DNA of 64,000 nt from Bacteroidota bacterium. GTDB lineage: Bacteria; Bacteroidota; Bacteroidia; Bacteroidales; CAIXZF01. How positions within the stretch are numbered: the stretch's first letter is position 1; every line of letters starts with the position of its first letter. The position numbers and the translations under genes are program-made. Under the pieces are notes generated by a model. The model was not told where the DNA came from. It made no database searches and saw nothing but the letters and a program-made list of their open reading frames with translations. Shown here in pieces: positions 45,354 through 54,752 of this stretch. The stretch lies in contig JAKLIX010000005.1 of assembly GCA_022709385.1 (NCBI GenBank), positions 62,001-126,000 on the forward strand, written 5' to 3'.

Positions 45354-48300
45354 ATGTCAAAATTTTCCATTTTCTCATTTATTTTCCTCATGGTGTGCCT
45401 GTCACGGACCTTTGGTCAGATTTCAGGCGACAGCGTGGTATGCAGTGGCGAAACGGAACTCTACTCAGGTCCGGTGATTCCCGGTGCAACATATTCATGG
45501 AATGTCACGGGAGGGACGATCTCCGGTCCTTCTAACACCGGCAGTGTCACCATCCATTGGCCGAATGCCGGCAGCGGCTCCATCCTGCTAACCGTCTTTT
45601 TGCCCAACAACACGCAGCAAACCCATGTGTTTCAGGTGATGGTGCATTCCCTTCCCCAGCCCGTGATCACCCACCAGCCCTATCCGGGCTGTCCGCCGGG
45701 CCATGGCAGGGGCGGCGGTGCCGGAAGCCCTGACCAGGGTGGCGGAAATGACTGTGAATTGGTTTGCAAGGGTGCCACCATTACCTACACTACCGCACTG
45801 AACCCGGGCAACACTTACCTGTGGACCTCGGGAGGCGCTTTTTCCGTTACCGGGGCCAATACAAATACCGTAGTGGTAAGCTGGGACAACAGTCCTTTCG
45901 GATTTCTCACCGTGTATGAGACCAACCAGTGGGGTTGCACGGATTCAGCCACCATCTGTATCGAAAAAGTGGATCTTCCGGTGGCTTCGTTTACACATCA
46001 GCTTAACGTCTGTAAATTCTCCAATGTGAATTTCACCAACCTGAGTACCGGAGCTACCTCCTTTCAGTGGTACTTCGGCGACGGCGGCACCTCCACCCAG
46101 CAGCATCCCGCTCATGCATACAGCAACAGCGGAACATATACCATCACCCTGATCGCAACCAACGATTGTTTCTGCGCCGATACTTTCCAGAGTGTAATCC
46201 AGGTGGATTCCTTTCCCGGTCCTGAAATCAGCTGTCCTTCAACCGTTTGTGCCTTTGATACGGCCACATATACCAGTGCTGCCGGCAATTGCACCCACAA
46301 CTGGTTTGTGACCGGCGGCACGATCATCGGACCATCCAACCAGCCTTCGGTAAGCGTTGTTTGGGGAGCCGGTCAGACCGGCAGCCTGGGCCTGACTGTT
46401 TCCGGCTGCGGCGGGACCTGCAGCGACACTACCTGGCTTATTATTCCCATCATACCGGCTAACGGGACCATCAGCGGCCCGCCCAAGGTTTGTCCGGGCG
46501 AATGTGCCACATACAGCCTGCCGAAATTCAGCGGGGCCACTTACAGCTGGAGCCTGAACAACGGCAGTTGCGGAGCGATCCAGGATTCCTCCTGTTGTGA
46601 ACAGATCACCATTTGCTGGCCTGCCACAAGCTTTTTCTGCACGGATACGCTGACTGTAACCTTCTGGGATCAGTTCCTCGGCTGTGGCGGAACGGCTCAA
46701 ATGGTCATCCGGCTCCGCCCCGAACTCAGTATCTTTGGTCAAAAGGAAGGATGTTCGAACGGAATCTCAAGCTTCTTTGCTTTTGGAGGCATCAATTGTA
46801 TGTGGAACGTCAGTCCCGCCGGACCGGCCTACTCCCCCGGGCCATCCCCTTCGCTCAACGTGAACTGGAACGGACTGACCGGTACCTATGTGGTAAGCGC
46901 CTATCCTGTCAATCCCAACCAGGTTTGCAATGACTCAGCCACCGTGCTTGTCAATGTGATCAACCCGCCTGCAGCACCGGTGATTACCGGTGACAGCATC
47001 GTATGCCCCGGCTCGGTGCATCAATACTGCGCAACGGGTTCAGGCGTCATACAATGGACCGTGACGGGAGGCAGCCCGTCCAACGGCAGCGGTAACTGTA
47101 TCTCCGTCACCTGGGGCAATACCCCTCCTTTCGCTATCCAGGCTGTCGCTCAGATGGCCCAGTCACCCTATTGCACTTCCGATCCCGCCGTGATGAATAT
47201 TATCTTGCCGGTCAACCCGCCGGTCCCTGCCTTCAGCGGCTCAGCCATTGCATGCGCCAACGCGGTCAGCAATTATTCCACTCCTACCCTGTATCCGGCC
47301 GGGGCCGCGTTCACCTGGACACTTACCCCTTCCAATGCGGGAACCATCATTTCAGGTCAGGGAAGCCCGGCAATACAGGTGGAATGGGGTAATAATGCAC
47401 CCCAGACAGTGGTCCTCAGTCTGAATGTCGTGTTGTGCGGGCAGACTGTCGGCGCTGCCTTCAATATCCAGTTGAATCCCGCTCCCAATCCGGTGATCGT
47501 ACAAACGGGCAACCTTTGTCCCGGTAGTCCTGCCCAACTCAGCGCCACGGGCGGCAGTTTCGTTGCCTTTCAATGGAGCGGTCCCGGAGGATTCACGGCA
47601 ACAGGAAATCCCGTAAGCATCACCCAGGCCGGTCTTTACCAGGTCACCGTCACCGATGCAGGCGGCTGTTCAGGACTCACACAACTGCTGGTTCATGAAA
47701 CAGGAAGCCCGGTGGCCGCCATTAGCGCACAAAATCCATTATCTTACTGTATAGGAGCCTCTTACAATGTGACACTTTGTGCCTTGGGAAACCCGAATTA
47801 CAGCTATGCCTGGTCCAATGCAGCCACTTCCCAGTGTATTACGGTATCGAATCAGGGCAATTACCAGGTGACCGTGACCGACCTGTCGAACGGTTGCTTC
47901 GCTGTCTCCAACCTGCTTACTGTCTCGGAAATTCCCTGTCAGCCGGATACAGGCACCTGTATTCCCACGGGCAGCGTAAGTTTCACGTATTCAGGATGTA
48001 ATCCCGTTTCCTTCCTGAATACATCTGTCAACGCAAGCTCATTCTCCTGGAATTTCGGGGATCTCAGCTCCTCGAACCAGACCAATCCGACGCACACCTA
48101 TAATGCGGCAGGATTCTTCCTTGTGTCGCTTTACGGCTATGTCCCCGATGCTTCCGGTACCGACTCCTGCCTGCTGGTGGATACCGCCCTGATCGAAATA
48201 CCCCTGCTTCCTCGCTTTAATTATACGGCAGGCTGTTATGGCGACTCGGCCTGCTTCACCGACAACAGTGTCTTTACGGCCGGAAACAACATCACTTCCT

Positions 48301-51300
48301 GGTTCTGGGATTTCGGCGACGGCAACAATTCAAGCCTTCAGAATCCCTGCCACCTGTACGCCACCAGCGGTACCTTCATCGTTACCCTCACCATTTCCAA
48401 CGGTCCCTGCACCACCTCGTGGTCAGACACCCTTGTGGTGCTGCCGCAACCCGCTGCGGCCTTCACTTTCAGCAATGCAAACTGCGTGAACAGCCCGGTA
48501 TTTTTCAGCGACCAGTCTACAACCAACATCAACTACTGGAACTGGAATTTCGGCAATGCGGGCACTTCCCTGAACCAGAATCCGGCCCAGGCATATTCAC
48601 TTGCTGCCACCTATCCTGTTACCCTGATTGTCCATGACATCAACGGCTGTTACGACACCATCACCATCCCGGTCACTGTGAATCCGAACAATCTCGGCGG
48701 CAATATCACCGCCTTCCCCGACAGCATCGTCTGTGCCGGCACTCCCGTGATCCTGGCGGCCCCTGCCTGTTCAGGCTGTACTTACCTCTGGAGCAACGGC
48801 AGCACCAACGACAGCATCACTGTTACTACCAGCGGGTTTTACCAGGTGCAGGTCAGCGATCAGAACGCCTGTACCTATTCAACTTATATCAGGGTGATTG
48901 TAAACCAGTTGCCCTCCGCCCAGATCATCGGACCCACCGATGCCTGCATCAACGATTTTGTGTCTTTGTCGGTTCTGTATAATCCCAACTGGCTGTATTC
49001 CTGGATCAGCAACGACACCAGCGTGAACGGCCAGACGGCACCCGGTGTCTTTCTGACAGCTGCCTCACCCGGCCTTATCAATTTCAGTGTGGTCCTAACA
49101 GACACGGTGACGGGCTGCACTGATACCACCGCTGTCCACCTGTTCAGCGTGCATCCGGTACCAGGGTCTCCTGTCATCACTCCCCTTACGGCCACAACGG
49201 TGTGCGAAGGCGACAGCATCCTGCTGCTGATGACCCATCCCGACTCCACAATCAGCCTGAGCTGGAGTACCGGTGAAGTGAACGATACCCTGGTGGTCAC
49301 CAAAGACGGCTGCTATGATGCGATTGCCACCAATATTTACGGCTGCAGCAGCACTACCACCTTCTGCGTCACCGTAAACGAATTGCCTGAGTTGTGTTCC
49401 TTTTACGAAGGTTGCTTCGACACCTGTGCACCCTATACCATCGCCGGTCCGGCCGGCGGAAGCTCCTACCAGTGGCTGCTGAACGGCATCCCGATCACCG
49501 GTGCCGACAGTCAGTACTATACCGCAACGCTTAGCGGAGCATATTCACTTATCGTTACCAACAGTTTCGGATGTACGGATACCACAGGGGTGCTCAACCT
49601 GAACCTCTATCCCTGTCCGGGCGATGCCTGCGTGGAATTTCTCATCGACACGGTGTATTGTGATCCCGCCACCGGTCAATATGCCATGCAATTCCACATC
49701 ATCAACCATACCAATATCGTATTGACCGAAATCCATCTGCAATTGCTGCCACCCAACCTTGGGGCAGGCTATTTCCCTGGCGCTTTTATTCAAACGGTCC
49801 AGCCCGGAGATACCTCGGCCACAATGAGCACGGTCATTTCCAACGCAACGGCCGGTGATACGCTATGTTTCCGTACCAATGTGTTTACCTATGATGAAAA
49901 CAACATTGAAGTACTGGTCTGCTCATCCGACACCCTCTGCTTTGTACTTCCACCCTGCGGAAATGACACCACCTGCTGTTCGCTTGATTTTATCAGCGAC
50001 TCGCTCTGGTGTGTCACCGATCCTACAGGGGCGTCCGCTTATCACTTTAATATTGTGGTGGAAGGTTGCGGCATCCTGGATGTCCAGCTGGTCAGCCAGG
50101 GCAATATCACACTGAACAGTCCTTATGTGCTGAATGGAGGGCAGATCACCATCAGCGGGATATATTATCCCACTAACATTACATATCTCTGCCTGCTTTT
50201 CATGATGCATGATTCCACTACCTATTGTGCCGACACTATTGTATGTTTCGACCTGCCTCCTTGTCCGCCTCCCGTACTGCCTTGTGAAATGGGGTACAAT
50301 CACCTCATTTGTGCAGGACAATCTTCTGTATTTCAGCAATTTATTGTTTTTCCCGGCGTGACATATACCTGGCAGTTTCCGGGTGGAAGCCCATCTTCAG
50401 CGACAGGAGCGGGACCTCATACCATCACCTACTTAAGCCCGGGGGTCTATCCCGTTCAGCTTAGCATGAGCAACCAGCAAGGCACAGTAATCTGCTCAGA
50501 TTCCATTACAGTACTCGCTGCACCGATCGCAACGATCACACAGTCAGGCAATTTCCTTGTCGCATCGCCACCGGGCATGATGTATCAATGGTACACCTAC
50601 CCTGTTACCCAGGCCACGCTGATCAGCGGGGCCACTGCACAAACCTACAATCCTTCCTCCAGTGGTATTTACTGTGTAGTGGTGCAGAATTCCGTCGCTT
50701 GTGCGGATACAACCTGCATTGACTTTATGTATGAAGATGCCTGCGTTGCATTCCTCATTGATACAGTTTACTGTGATCCGGCCACCGGACAGTACGGGAT
50801 GCAGTTCCATATCATCAACCAGACCAACATCGTACTGACCGAAATCCACCTGCAGCTTCTGCCTCCCAACCTCGGAGCGGGTTATTTCCCGGGTGCGTTT
50901 ATTCAAACGGTCCAACCCGGAGATACCTCGGCTCTGATGACCACGGTCATTTCCAACGCAACGGCCGGTGACACGCTTTGTTTCCGTACGAATGTCTTTA
51001 CATATGACCCAGTTGGAACAGAGATACTGGTCTGCTCATCCGACACCCTCTGCTTCGTGCTTCCACCCTGCGGAAATGACACCTCCTGCTGTTCGCTCGA
51101 TTTTGTAAGCGACTCGCTCTGGTGTGTCACCGATCCCACAGGAGCACCAGCTTATCACTTTAATATCGTGGTGGAAGGCTGCGGTACCCTGGATGTGCAG
51201 CTTTCCAGTCCTGGAAATATCAGCCTGAACGGCCCCTTTATCCTGACCGGAGGACAGTTCACCCTCAGCGGCACCTATTATCCGGGCAGTAATACCGCAC

Positions 51301-53306
51301 TTTGCCTGCTTTTTATAATGCATGATTCCACTGCGTATTGTGCCGACACCATTGTCTGTTTCGACCTGCCTCCCTGTCCGCCTCCTTCACTCCCCTGCGA
51401 ATGGGGATTCAATCACTTTATCTGCGCCGGACAGTCCTCTGTATTCCAGCACTTCTATTTTGTCCCCGGTGTCAGCTACAACTGGCAGTTCCCCGGAGGC
51501 ACTCCTTCAACGGCAGCCGGAACCGGGCCGCATACCGTCACCTACCCGAATCCGGGAGTCTATCCCGTACAGTTGACCATGAGCAACCAGCAGGGCAGCG
51601 TGATCTGCATCGATTCCATTACCGTATATCCGGCTCCCGTGGCTTCCGTTCTGCAGACAGGCCTCAGCCTCACCGCATCACCCGCCGGAATGTCCTACCA
51701 GTGGTACCAGTATCCGGTCAGCCAGGCCACCCTGATCAGCGGAGCCGTTTCACAAACCTATGTCCCCGGTGTCAGCGGAACTTTCTGCGTGGTGGTACAA
51801 AATGCGGCCGGCTGCTCCGATACGGCCTGTATCGACTTTCTCTACAACGATCCATGTGAAGGACTGCAGGCCCTGTTCAGTGTCAGTGCCAACTGGCTGA
51901 CGGCTCATTTCACCGACCTGAGTACGGCCACCCCTCCCCTGTTCATCACGGGCTGGAACTGGAACTTCGGAGATCCGGCTTCCGGTGTAAACAATACCTC
52001 TGCCTTACAGAACCCCGTCCATCATTTCACCGCCACGGGATATTACACTGTCTGCCTGGTAATTACGGCCATCAACGAAGCCACCGGTTCTTTCTGCTAT
52101 GATACTGTCTGTATGGAGATCTACGTGAAGAAAAGACCGAAACTGGTGGGAACCGTCGTTTACCTTAATGATGTGCTCACTCCCATGCCCAATACCCTGG
52201 TCAGCCTGCTGTCCGGAGGCAATGTGATTGCGGTGGACACCACCGGACCGGACGGCTCATGGGAATTCAGTCCGGTCAACGAGGGCACTTACACCCTGCA
52301 GGTAAATACCGCCAAACCCTGGGGAGGCGTGAACGCCACCGATGCCCTGATCATTCTCAAACATTTTGTACAGCTCAGCCTTTTGCAGGGGTTGAAGCTG
52401 CAGGCCGCCAATGTCGACCTGAACCCGGTGGTCAATTCCATCGATGCCCTGATGGTCAGCCGCAGGTTCACCGGCCTGATGTCTTCCTTCCTGGTAGGCG
52501 ACTGGATGATTGAACATCCGGTGGTGAACTTCGCCGGTGACAGCATGTTCCGGAGCATTCATGCCCTTTGTTTCGGAGATGTCAATGGATCCTACGTCCC
52601 GCCTGCACTGAAGCCCTCACCGGAACTCAGGCTTGAACAGCATGGGCAGGTGATTGCCGTTCAGGGGGCAGCGGAAATCGAGCTTCCCCTTAGCTTTAAA
52701 AACGATGTGCAGGTTTCGGCCGTTTCCCTGGTGCTCGACTTCCCCGCACAAGCCATGGAAGTGCTGGATATCACTGCAGGCACCGATCCTGAACGGCTCG
52801 TATACCATGTCAGCGACGGGCAGGCCAGGATCGCATGGTTTACTTCGGAAAACAAGCATTGGCCGGCCGGGGAAGCGGTATTTGTATTGCGGCTGAAACT
52901 GAATGAAGGAACGGCAGCCATACTCACGGATGACTTTTTAAACTGCGGAAACGAAAGCAGCATCGCTGGTTTCGACGCCATGACCCTGCACGGGCAAACC
53001 ATACAGTACCCGGGAATCAGCTTTGTGGGCAAGGCTTTTGAAGCCGGGCAGAATGTCCCCAATCCCTTCTCAGGCAATACGGTCATTCCCTGGTATCAAC
53101 CGGAAGAGGGACATATCAGACTGACTGTTCATGATATACTCGGGAAAGAGATCAGGAACCTGCACGACGGGATGCTTCCGGCCGGAACGCACTCGGTGGT
53201 GCTGGAAGCAGCCGGGCTGGAGCGCGGTATTTATTTTTACCGTATTGAGTATTCAGCAAAACACAGCGCAGCCAAGGAAAGCAGAAGGATCAGCCTGGTG
53301 AAATAA
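45354..53306 (+). CDS. Giant T9SS surface protein: PKD/Ig-like repeats, tandem duplication, dockerin-like and cohesin-like domains
   Basis: A 2650-residue exported protein; the start at 45354 is fixed by the Shine-Dalgarno and the signal peptide MSKFSIFSFIFLMVCLSRTFGQ (the frame is open from 45294). Residues about 20-1420 are PKD-like and Ig-like domains, with at least four clear PKD domains (FQWYFGDGGTS, FSWNFGD, WFWDFGDGNNSS, WNWNFGNAG). Residues 1424-1794 and 1795-2165 are a near-identical 371-residue tandem duplication. A further PKD domain (WNWNFGDPASG) follows. Residues about 2266-2414 are the dockerin-like module (WGGVNATDALIILKHFV, NVDLNPVVNSIDAL, CFGDVNGSY). Residues about 2421-2555 look cohesin-like. 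The end, from QNVPNPFSGN to SLVK, is a T9SS sorting domain. It is a likely cell-surface adhesin or scaffold and is cysteine-rich. It is monocistronic. Confidence 0.85.
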   Translation: MSKFSIFSFIFLMVCLSRTFGQISGDSVVCSGETELYSGPVIPGATYSWNVTGGTISGPSNTGSVTIHWPNAGSGSILLTVFLPNNTQQTHVFQVMVHSLPQPVITHQPYPGCPPGHGRGGGAGSPDQGGGNDCELVCKGATITYTTALNPGNTYLWTSGGAFSVTGANTNTVVVSWDNSPFGFLTVYETNQWGCTDSATICIEKVDLPVASFTHQLNVCKFSNVNFTNLSTGATSFQWYFGDGGTSTQQHPAHAYSNSGTYTITLIATNDCFCADTFQSVIQVDSFPGPEISCPSTVCAFDTATYTSAAGNCTHNWFVTGGTIIGPSNQPSVSVVWGAGQTGSLGLTVSGCGGTCSDTTWLIIPIIPANGTISGPPKVCPGECATYSLPKFSGATYSWSLNNGSCGAIQDSSCCEQITICWPATSFFCTDTLTVTFWDQFLGCGGTAQMVIRLRPELSIFGQKEGCSNGISSFFAFGGINCMWNVSPAGPAYSPGPSPSLNVNWNGLTGTYVVSAYPVNPNQVCNDSATVLVNVINPPAAPVITGDSIVCPGSVHQYCATGSGVIQWTVTGGSPSNGSGNCISVTWGNTPPFAIQAVAQMAQSPYCTSDPAVMNIILPVNPPVPAFSGSAIACANAVSNYSTPTLYPAGAAFTWTLTPSNAGTIISGQGSPAIQVEWGNNAPQTVVLSLNVVLCGQTVGAAFNIQLNPAPNPVIVQTGNLCPGSPAQLSATGGSFVAFQWSGPGGFTATGNPVSITQAGLYQVTVTDAGGCSGLTQLLVHETGSPVAAISAQNPLSYCIGASYNVTLCALGNPNYSYAWSNAATSQCITVSNQGNYQVTVTDLSNGCFAVSNLLTVSEIPCQPDTGTCIPTGSVSFTYSGCNPVSFLNTSVNASSFSWNFGDLSSSNQTNPTHTYNAAGFFLVSLYGYVPDASGTDSCLLVDTALIEIPLLPRFNYTAGCYGDSACFTDNSVFTAGNNITSWFWDFGDGNNSSLQNPCHLYATSGTFIVTLTISNGPCTTSWSDTLVVLPQPAAAFTFSNANCVNSPVFFSDQSTTNINYWNWNFGNAGTSLNQNPAQAYSLAATYPVTLIVHDINGCYDTITIPVTVNPNNLGGNITAFPDSIVCAGTPVILAAPACSGCTYLWSNGSTNDSITVTTSGFYQVQVSDQNACTYSTYIRVIVNQLPSAQIIGPTDACINDFVSLSVLYNPNWLYSWISNDTSVNGQTAPGVFLTAASPGLINFSVVLTDTVTGCTDTTAVHLFSVHPVPGSPVITPLTATTVCEGDSILLLMTHPDSTISLSWSTGEVNDTLVVTKDGCYDAIATNIYGCSSTTTFCVTVNELPELCSFYEGCFDTCAPYTIAGPAGGSSYQWLLNGIPITGADSQYYTATLSGAYSLIVTNSFGCTDTTGVLNLNLYPCPGDACVEFLIDTVYCDPATGQYAMQFHIINHTNIVLTEIHLQLLPPNLGAGYFPGAFIQTVQPGDTSATMSTVISNATAGDTLCFRTNVFTYDENNIEVLVCSSDTLCFVLPPCGNDTTCCSLDFISDSLWCVTDPTGASAYHFNIVVEGCGILDVQLVSQGNITLNSPYVLNGGQITISGIYYPTNITYLCLLFMMHDSTTYCADTIVCFDLPPCPPPVLPCEMGYNHLICAGQSSVFQQFIVFPGVTYTWQFPGGSPSSATGAGPHTITYLSPGVYPVQLSMSNQQGTVICSDSITVLAAPIATITQSGNFLVASPPGMMYQWYTYPVTQATLISGATAQTYNPSSSGIYCVVVQNSVACADTTCIDFMYEDACVAFLIDTVYCDPATGQYGMQFHIINQTNIVLTEIHLQLLPPNLGAGYFPGAFIQTVQPGDTSALMTTVISNATAGDTLCFRTNVFTYDPVGTEILVCSSDTLCFVLPPCGNDTSCCSLDFVSDSLWCVTDPTGAPAYHFNIVVEGCGTLDVQLSSPGNISLNGPFILTGGQFTLSGTYYPGSNTALCLLFIMHDSTAYCADTIVCFDLPPCPPPSLPCEWGFNHFICAGQSSVFQHFYFVPGVSYNWQFPGGTPSTAAGTGPHTVTYPNPGVYPVQLTMSNQQGSVICIDSITVYPAPVASVLQTGLSLTASPAGMSYQWYQYPVSQATLISGAVSQTYVPGVSGTFCVVVQNAAGCSDTACIDFLYNDPCEGLQALFSVSANWLTAHFTDLSTATPPLFITGWNWNFGDPASGVNNTSALQNPVHHFTATGYYTVCLVITAINEATGSFCYDTVCMEIYVKKRPKLVGTVVYLNDVLTPMPNTLVSLLSGGNVIAVDTTGPDGSWEFSPVNEGTYTLQVNTAKPWGGVNATDALIILKHFVQLSLLQGLKLQAANVDLNPVVNSIDALMVSRRFTGLMSSFLVGDWMIEHPVVNFAGDSMFRSIHALCFGDVNGSYVPPALKPSPELRLEQHGQVIAVQGAAEIELPLSFKNDVQVSAVSLVLDFPAQAMEVLDITAGTDPERLVYHVSDGQARIAWFTSENKHWPAGEAVFVLRLKLNEGTAAILTDDFLNCGNESSIAGFDAMTLHGQTIQYPGISFVGKAFEAGQNVPNPFSGNTVIPWYQPEEGHIRLTVHDILGKEIRNLHDGMLPAGTHSVVLEAAGLERGIYFYRIEYSAKHSAAKESRRISLVK
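49623..50735 (+). repeat. Tandem duplication unit 1 in the giant gene
   Basis: A 1113-base unit (371 codons) from the codons for DACVEFLIDTVYC to CIDFMYE. It is repeated immediately by 50736-51848 with very high protein similarity and exactly equal length. Contents: a cysteine-rich beta region (HIINHTNIVLTEIHLQLLPP, GDTLCFRTNVFTYD), then a PKD-like part (YTWQFPGGSPS) and an Ig-like part (MMYQWYTYPVTQATLI). Confidence 0.9.
50736..51848 (+). repeat. Tandem duplication unit 2 in the giant gene
   Basis: Second 1113-base unit, from DACVAFLIDTVYC to CIDFLYN. It keeps the reading frame and boundaries of unit 1. Stretches such as the GAFIQTVQPGDTSA region are nearly unchanged also at base level, showing a recent in-frame duplication. 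Confidence 0.9.
52149..52595 (+). other. Dockerin-like module (giant protein copy)
   Basis: Codes for residues 2266-2414. A regulatory-like sandwich (GTVVYLNDVL, DGSWEFSPV, GTYTLQV), then WGGVNATDALIILKHFV, a calcium-loop pattern DLNPVVNSIDAL, GDWMIEHP and CFGDVNGSY. The same architecture is coded at 5309-5764 and 10202-10663 (minus strand) and 38127-38576 (plus strand). Confidence 0.75.
52617..53012 (+). other. Cohesin-like domain
   Basis: About 130 residues between the dockerin-like module and the T9SS domain, with the cohesin-type pattern: ELPLSFKNDVQVSAVSLVLD, then AMEVLDITAG, GQARIAWFTSEN, and GEAVFVLRLKLNEG. The order of strands (a stretch with alternating hydrophobic residues, then the LEV-like strand, then RIAWF, then the F.L.LK strand) is what cohesins show, but identity cannot be measured here. 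Confidence 0.5.
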
Positions 53307-53324
53307 TGATGCGGTCATGGTGCC

Positions 53325-53357
53325 GTTGTAATATATTCCCCATTCTTTGTAGGTTTG
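53325..53357 (+). promoter_or_regulatory. Promoter of the lipoprotein/isochorismatase group
   Basis: GTTG at 53325-53328 (-33) and TAGGTTTG at 53350-53357 (-7, exact TAnnTTTG) with a 21-base spacer, a good Bacteroidota promoter. The expected transcript start is near 53364. Confidence 0.65.
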
Positions 53358-53425
53358 CAGTATTACAACCACATTGAGCAGGAGTGATTCCGGCAAATCA
53401 GTTTAAACGCAGTCCTTATCTGAAC

Positions 53426-54124
53426 ATGCCCAAAGAAGCAGGGGGCATGTTCCCCTCGCTGTTGTTGATCTTTTTGATGTCAATCGTCATCTTGTCGCTT
53501 GTTTCATGCAGGCCGGATAATGCCGTGACTAAGCTGGATCCGGGATACCCTTCAGACTCCTTGCCGGAGATCCATCCCTGGATGATCAAACCCGACGGTT
53601 CGGGACCGGCCATGTGGCTCGACAGGAAACAGTCCGACGGAAGGTATATCCGGGAACCAATCAACATGGTGATCGTGGACCGGATGGCAGGCAGCCGGGA
53701 AGATGCCGTGAACAGACTTACGGAAGCCATGACCCGTGCAGGTTTCGCCCCGCGTTTCGGCCATAGCGGCGGATACCTTGGAATGATCGGTGGCAGGCGC
53801 TATCCCCAGCAACCTGATCAACCGGATTACGCCTTTTCCGATTGCATGTGGGCCTTCCCCAACAACCACTGCAGGCTTTTCGGCCCGGCCTTTTACATGG
53901 GTGCCTGGATCTGGACCGGCTCATGCAGCCGGGAAAAAGGCATCTCTCATGATTATGTTTCATTCATGGTTTCCAGGGAAAAACTGGCTGACGCGCTTGT
54001 CAGGTATGCGAACGCCACCAGGGCAGGCAATATGAACCTCGGCAACAGGATGGATGATGCCACCGCCGGTACCGGTGATCACGACGGCTTTGCCGCCCTG
54101 CTAATCCTGCATGGAACACGATGA
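53426..54124 (+). CDS. Lipoprotein, possibly LssY-C-like
   Basis: About 232 residues from the ATG at 53426 (a GTG at 53384 and an ATG at 53447 are alternatives; all keep the signal). The lipobox is LVSC, giving a mature CRPDN... end. The body has EPINMVIVDRMAGSREDAV, TRAGFAPRFGHSGGY, PNNHCRLFGP, GAWIWTGSCSREKG and TAGTGDHDGFAALLIL. The general order resembles the LssY C-terminal domain (a phosphatase-associated domain of unknown function), but I am not sure. It overlaps the next gene by 4 bases. Confidence 0.65.
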   Translation: MPKEAGGMFPSLLLIFLMSIVILSLVSCRPDNAVTKLDPGYPSDSLPEIHPWMIKPDGSGPAMWLDRKQSDGRYIREPINMVIVDRMAGSREDAVNRLTEAMTRAGFAPRFGHSGGYLGMIGGRRYPQQPDQPDYAFSDCMWAFPNNHCRLFGPAFYMGAWIWTGSCSREKGISHDYVSFMVSREKLADALVRYANATRAGNMNLGNRMDDATAGTGDHDGFAALLILHGTR

Positions 54125-54675
54125 GGCCGCAGCGTGCATACATACAACAGCCATGGAAACGGATGCTGAAGACCGGTTTCCTGTTTCTGACCGTCATGGC
54201 CGTCAGTTGCGCTGAGCAGCCCGGCGAGCGGGCAATTCAACTGACTCTTGAAGGAGCCTGCAACGGCAGTTATACCTTCCGCCAACTGCAGTGGGCAAGG
54301 ATCAACAATCCCGGATTACCGGAAAAGTCAAGCCTGGGTTTCTTCACCGATCCCCTCGCGGGAGATCAGCCGCTCAACCTTGCCGTTGTGCTTGGAAACC
54401 TTGGCGGAAAAGAAATCCAAACCGGCGACTACACTGCCGTGAAGGTCAGCCGCGACATTCCGGCATTCCGTGCAGGAATAAAACAGGGATTCATGACCAT
54501 CGTTCCGGCCGGACAACAGCCACCCCGTGAAGAATTTTACACTACATCGGGAACAATTAAAATTACGGAATACAGCAGCGACAGCCTGGTACAGGGGACC
54601 TTCAGCCTGATCCTGGCAAATCCTGAAGGCAGCAAATGGATCTCAGCCAGGGGTAGCTTCCGGCTGCTGCTCTGA
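54121..54675 (+). CDS. Lipoprotein of unknown function
   Basis: A 184-residue predicted lipoprotein with lipobox AVSC (MLKTGFLFLTVMAVSC if started at the ATG at 54163). The ATG at 54121 overlaps the previous stop (ATGA), which suggests translational coupling; an extra basic N-terminal stretch would then precede the signal. The mature part is beta-rich (IQLTLEGACNGSYTFRQLQW, GTFSLILANPEGSKWISARGSF) and has no recognised domain. Confidence 0.65.
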   Translation: MRPQRAYIQQPWKRMLKTGFLFLTVMAVSCAEQPGERAIQLTLEGACNGSYTFRQLQWARINNPGLPEKSSLGFFTDPLAGDQPLNLAVVLGNLGGKEIQTGDYTAVKVSRDIPAFRAGIKQGFMTIVPAGQQPPREEFYTTSGTIKITEYSSDSLVQGTFSLILANPEGSKWISARGSFRLLL

Positions 54676-54752
54676 TTTCCCGGATGATGCGAACCTGATA
54701 TAACATATTTATATACAAGATGTTACACAATATCTCTTCATTGATTATCAGG

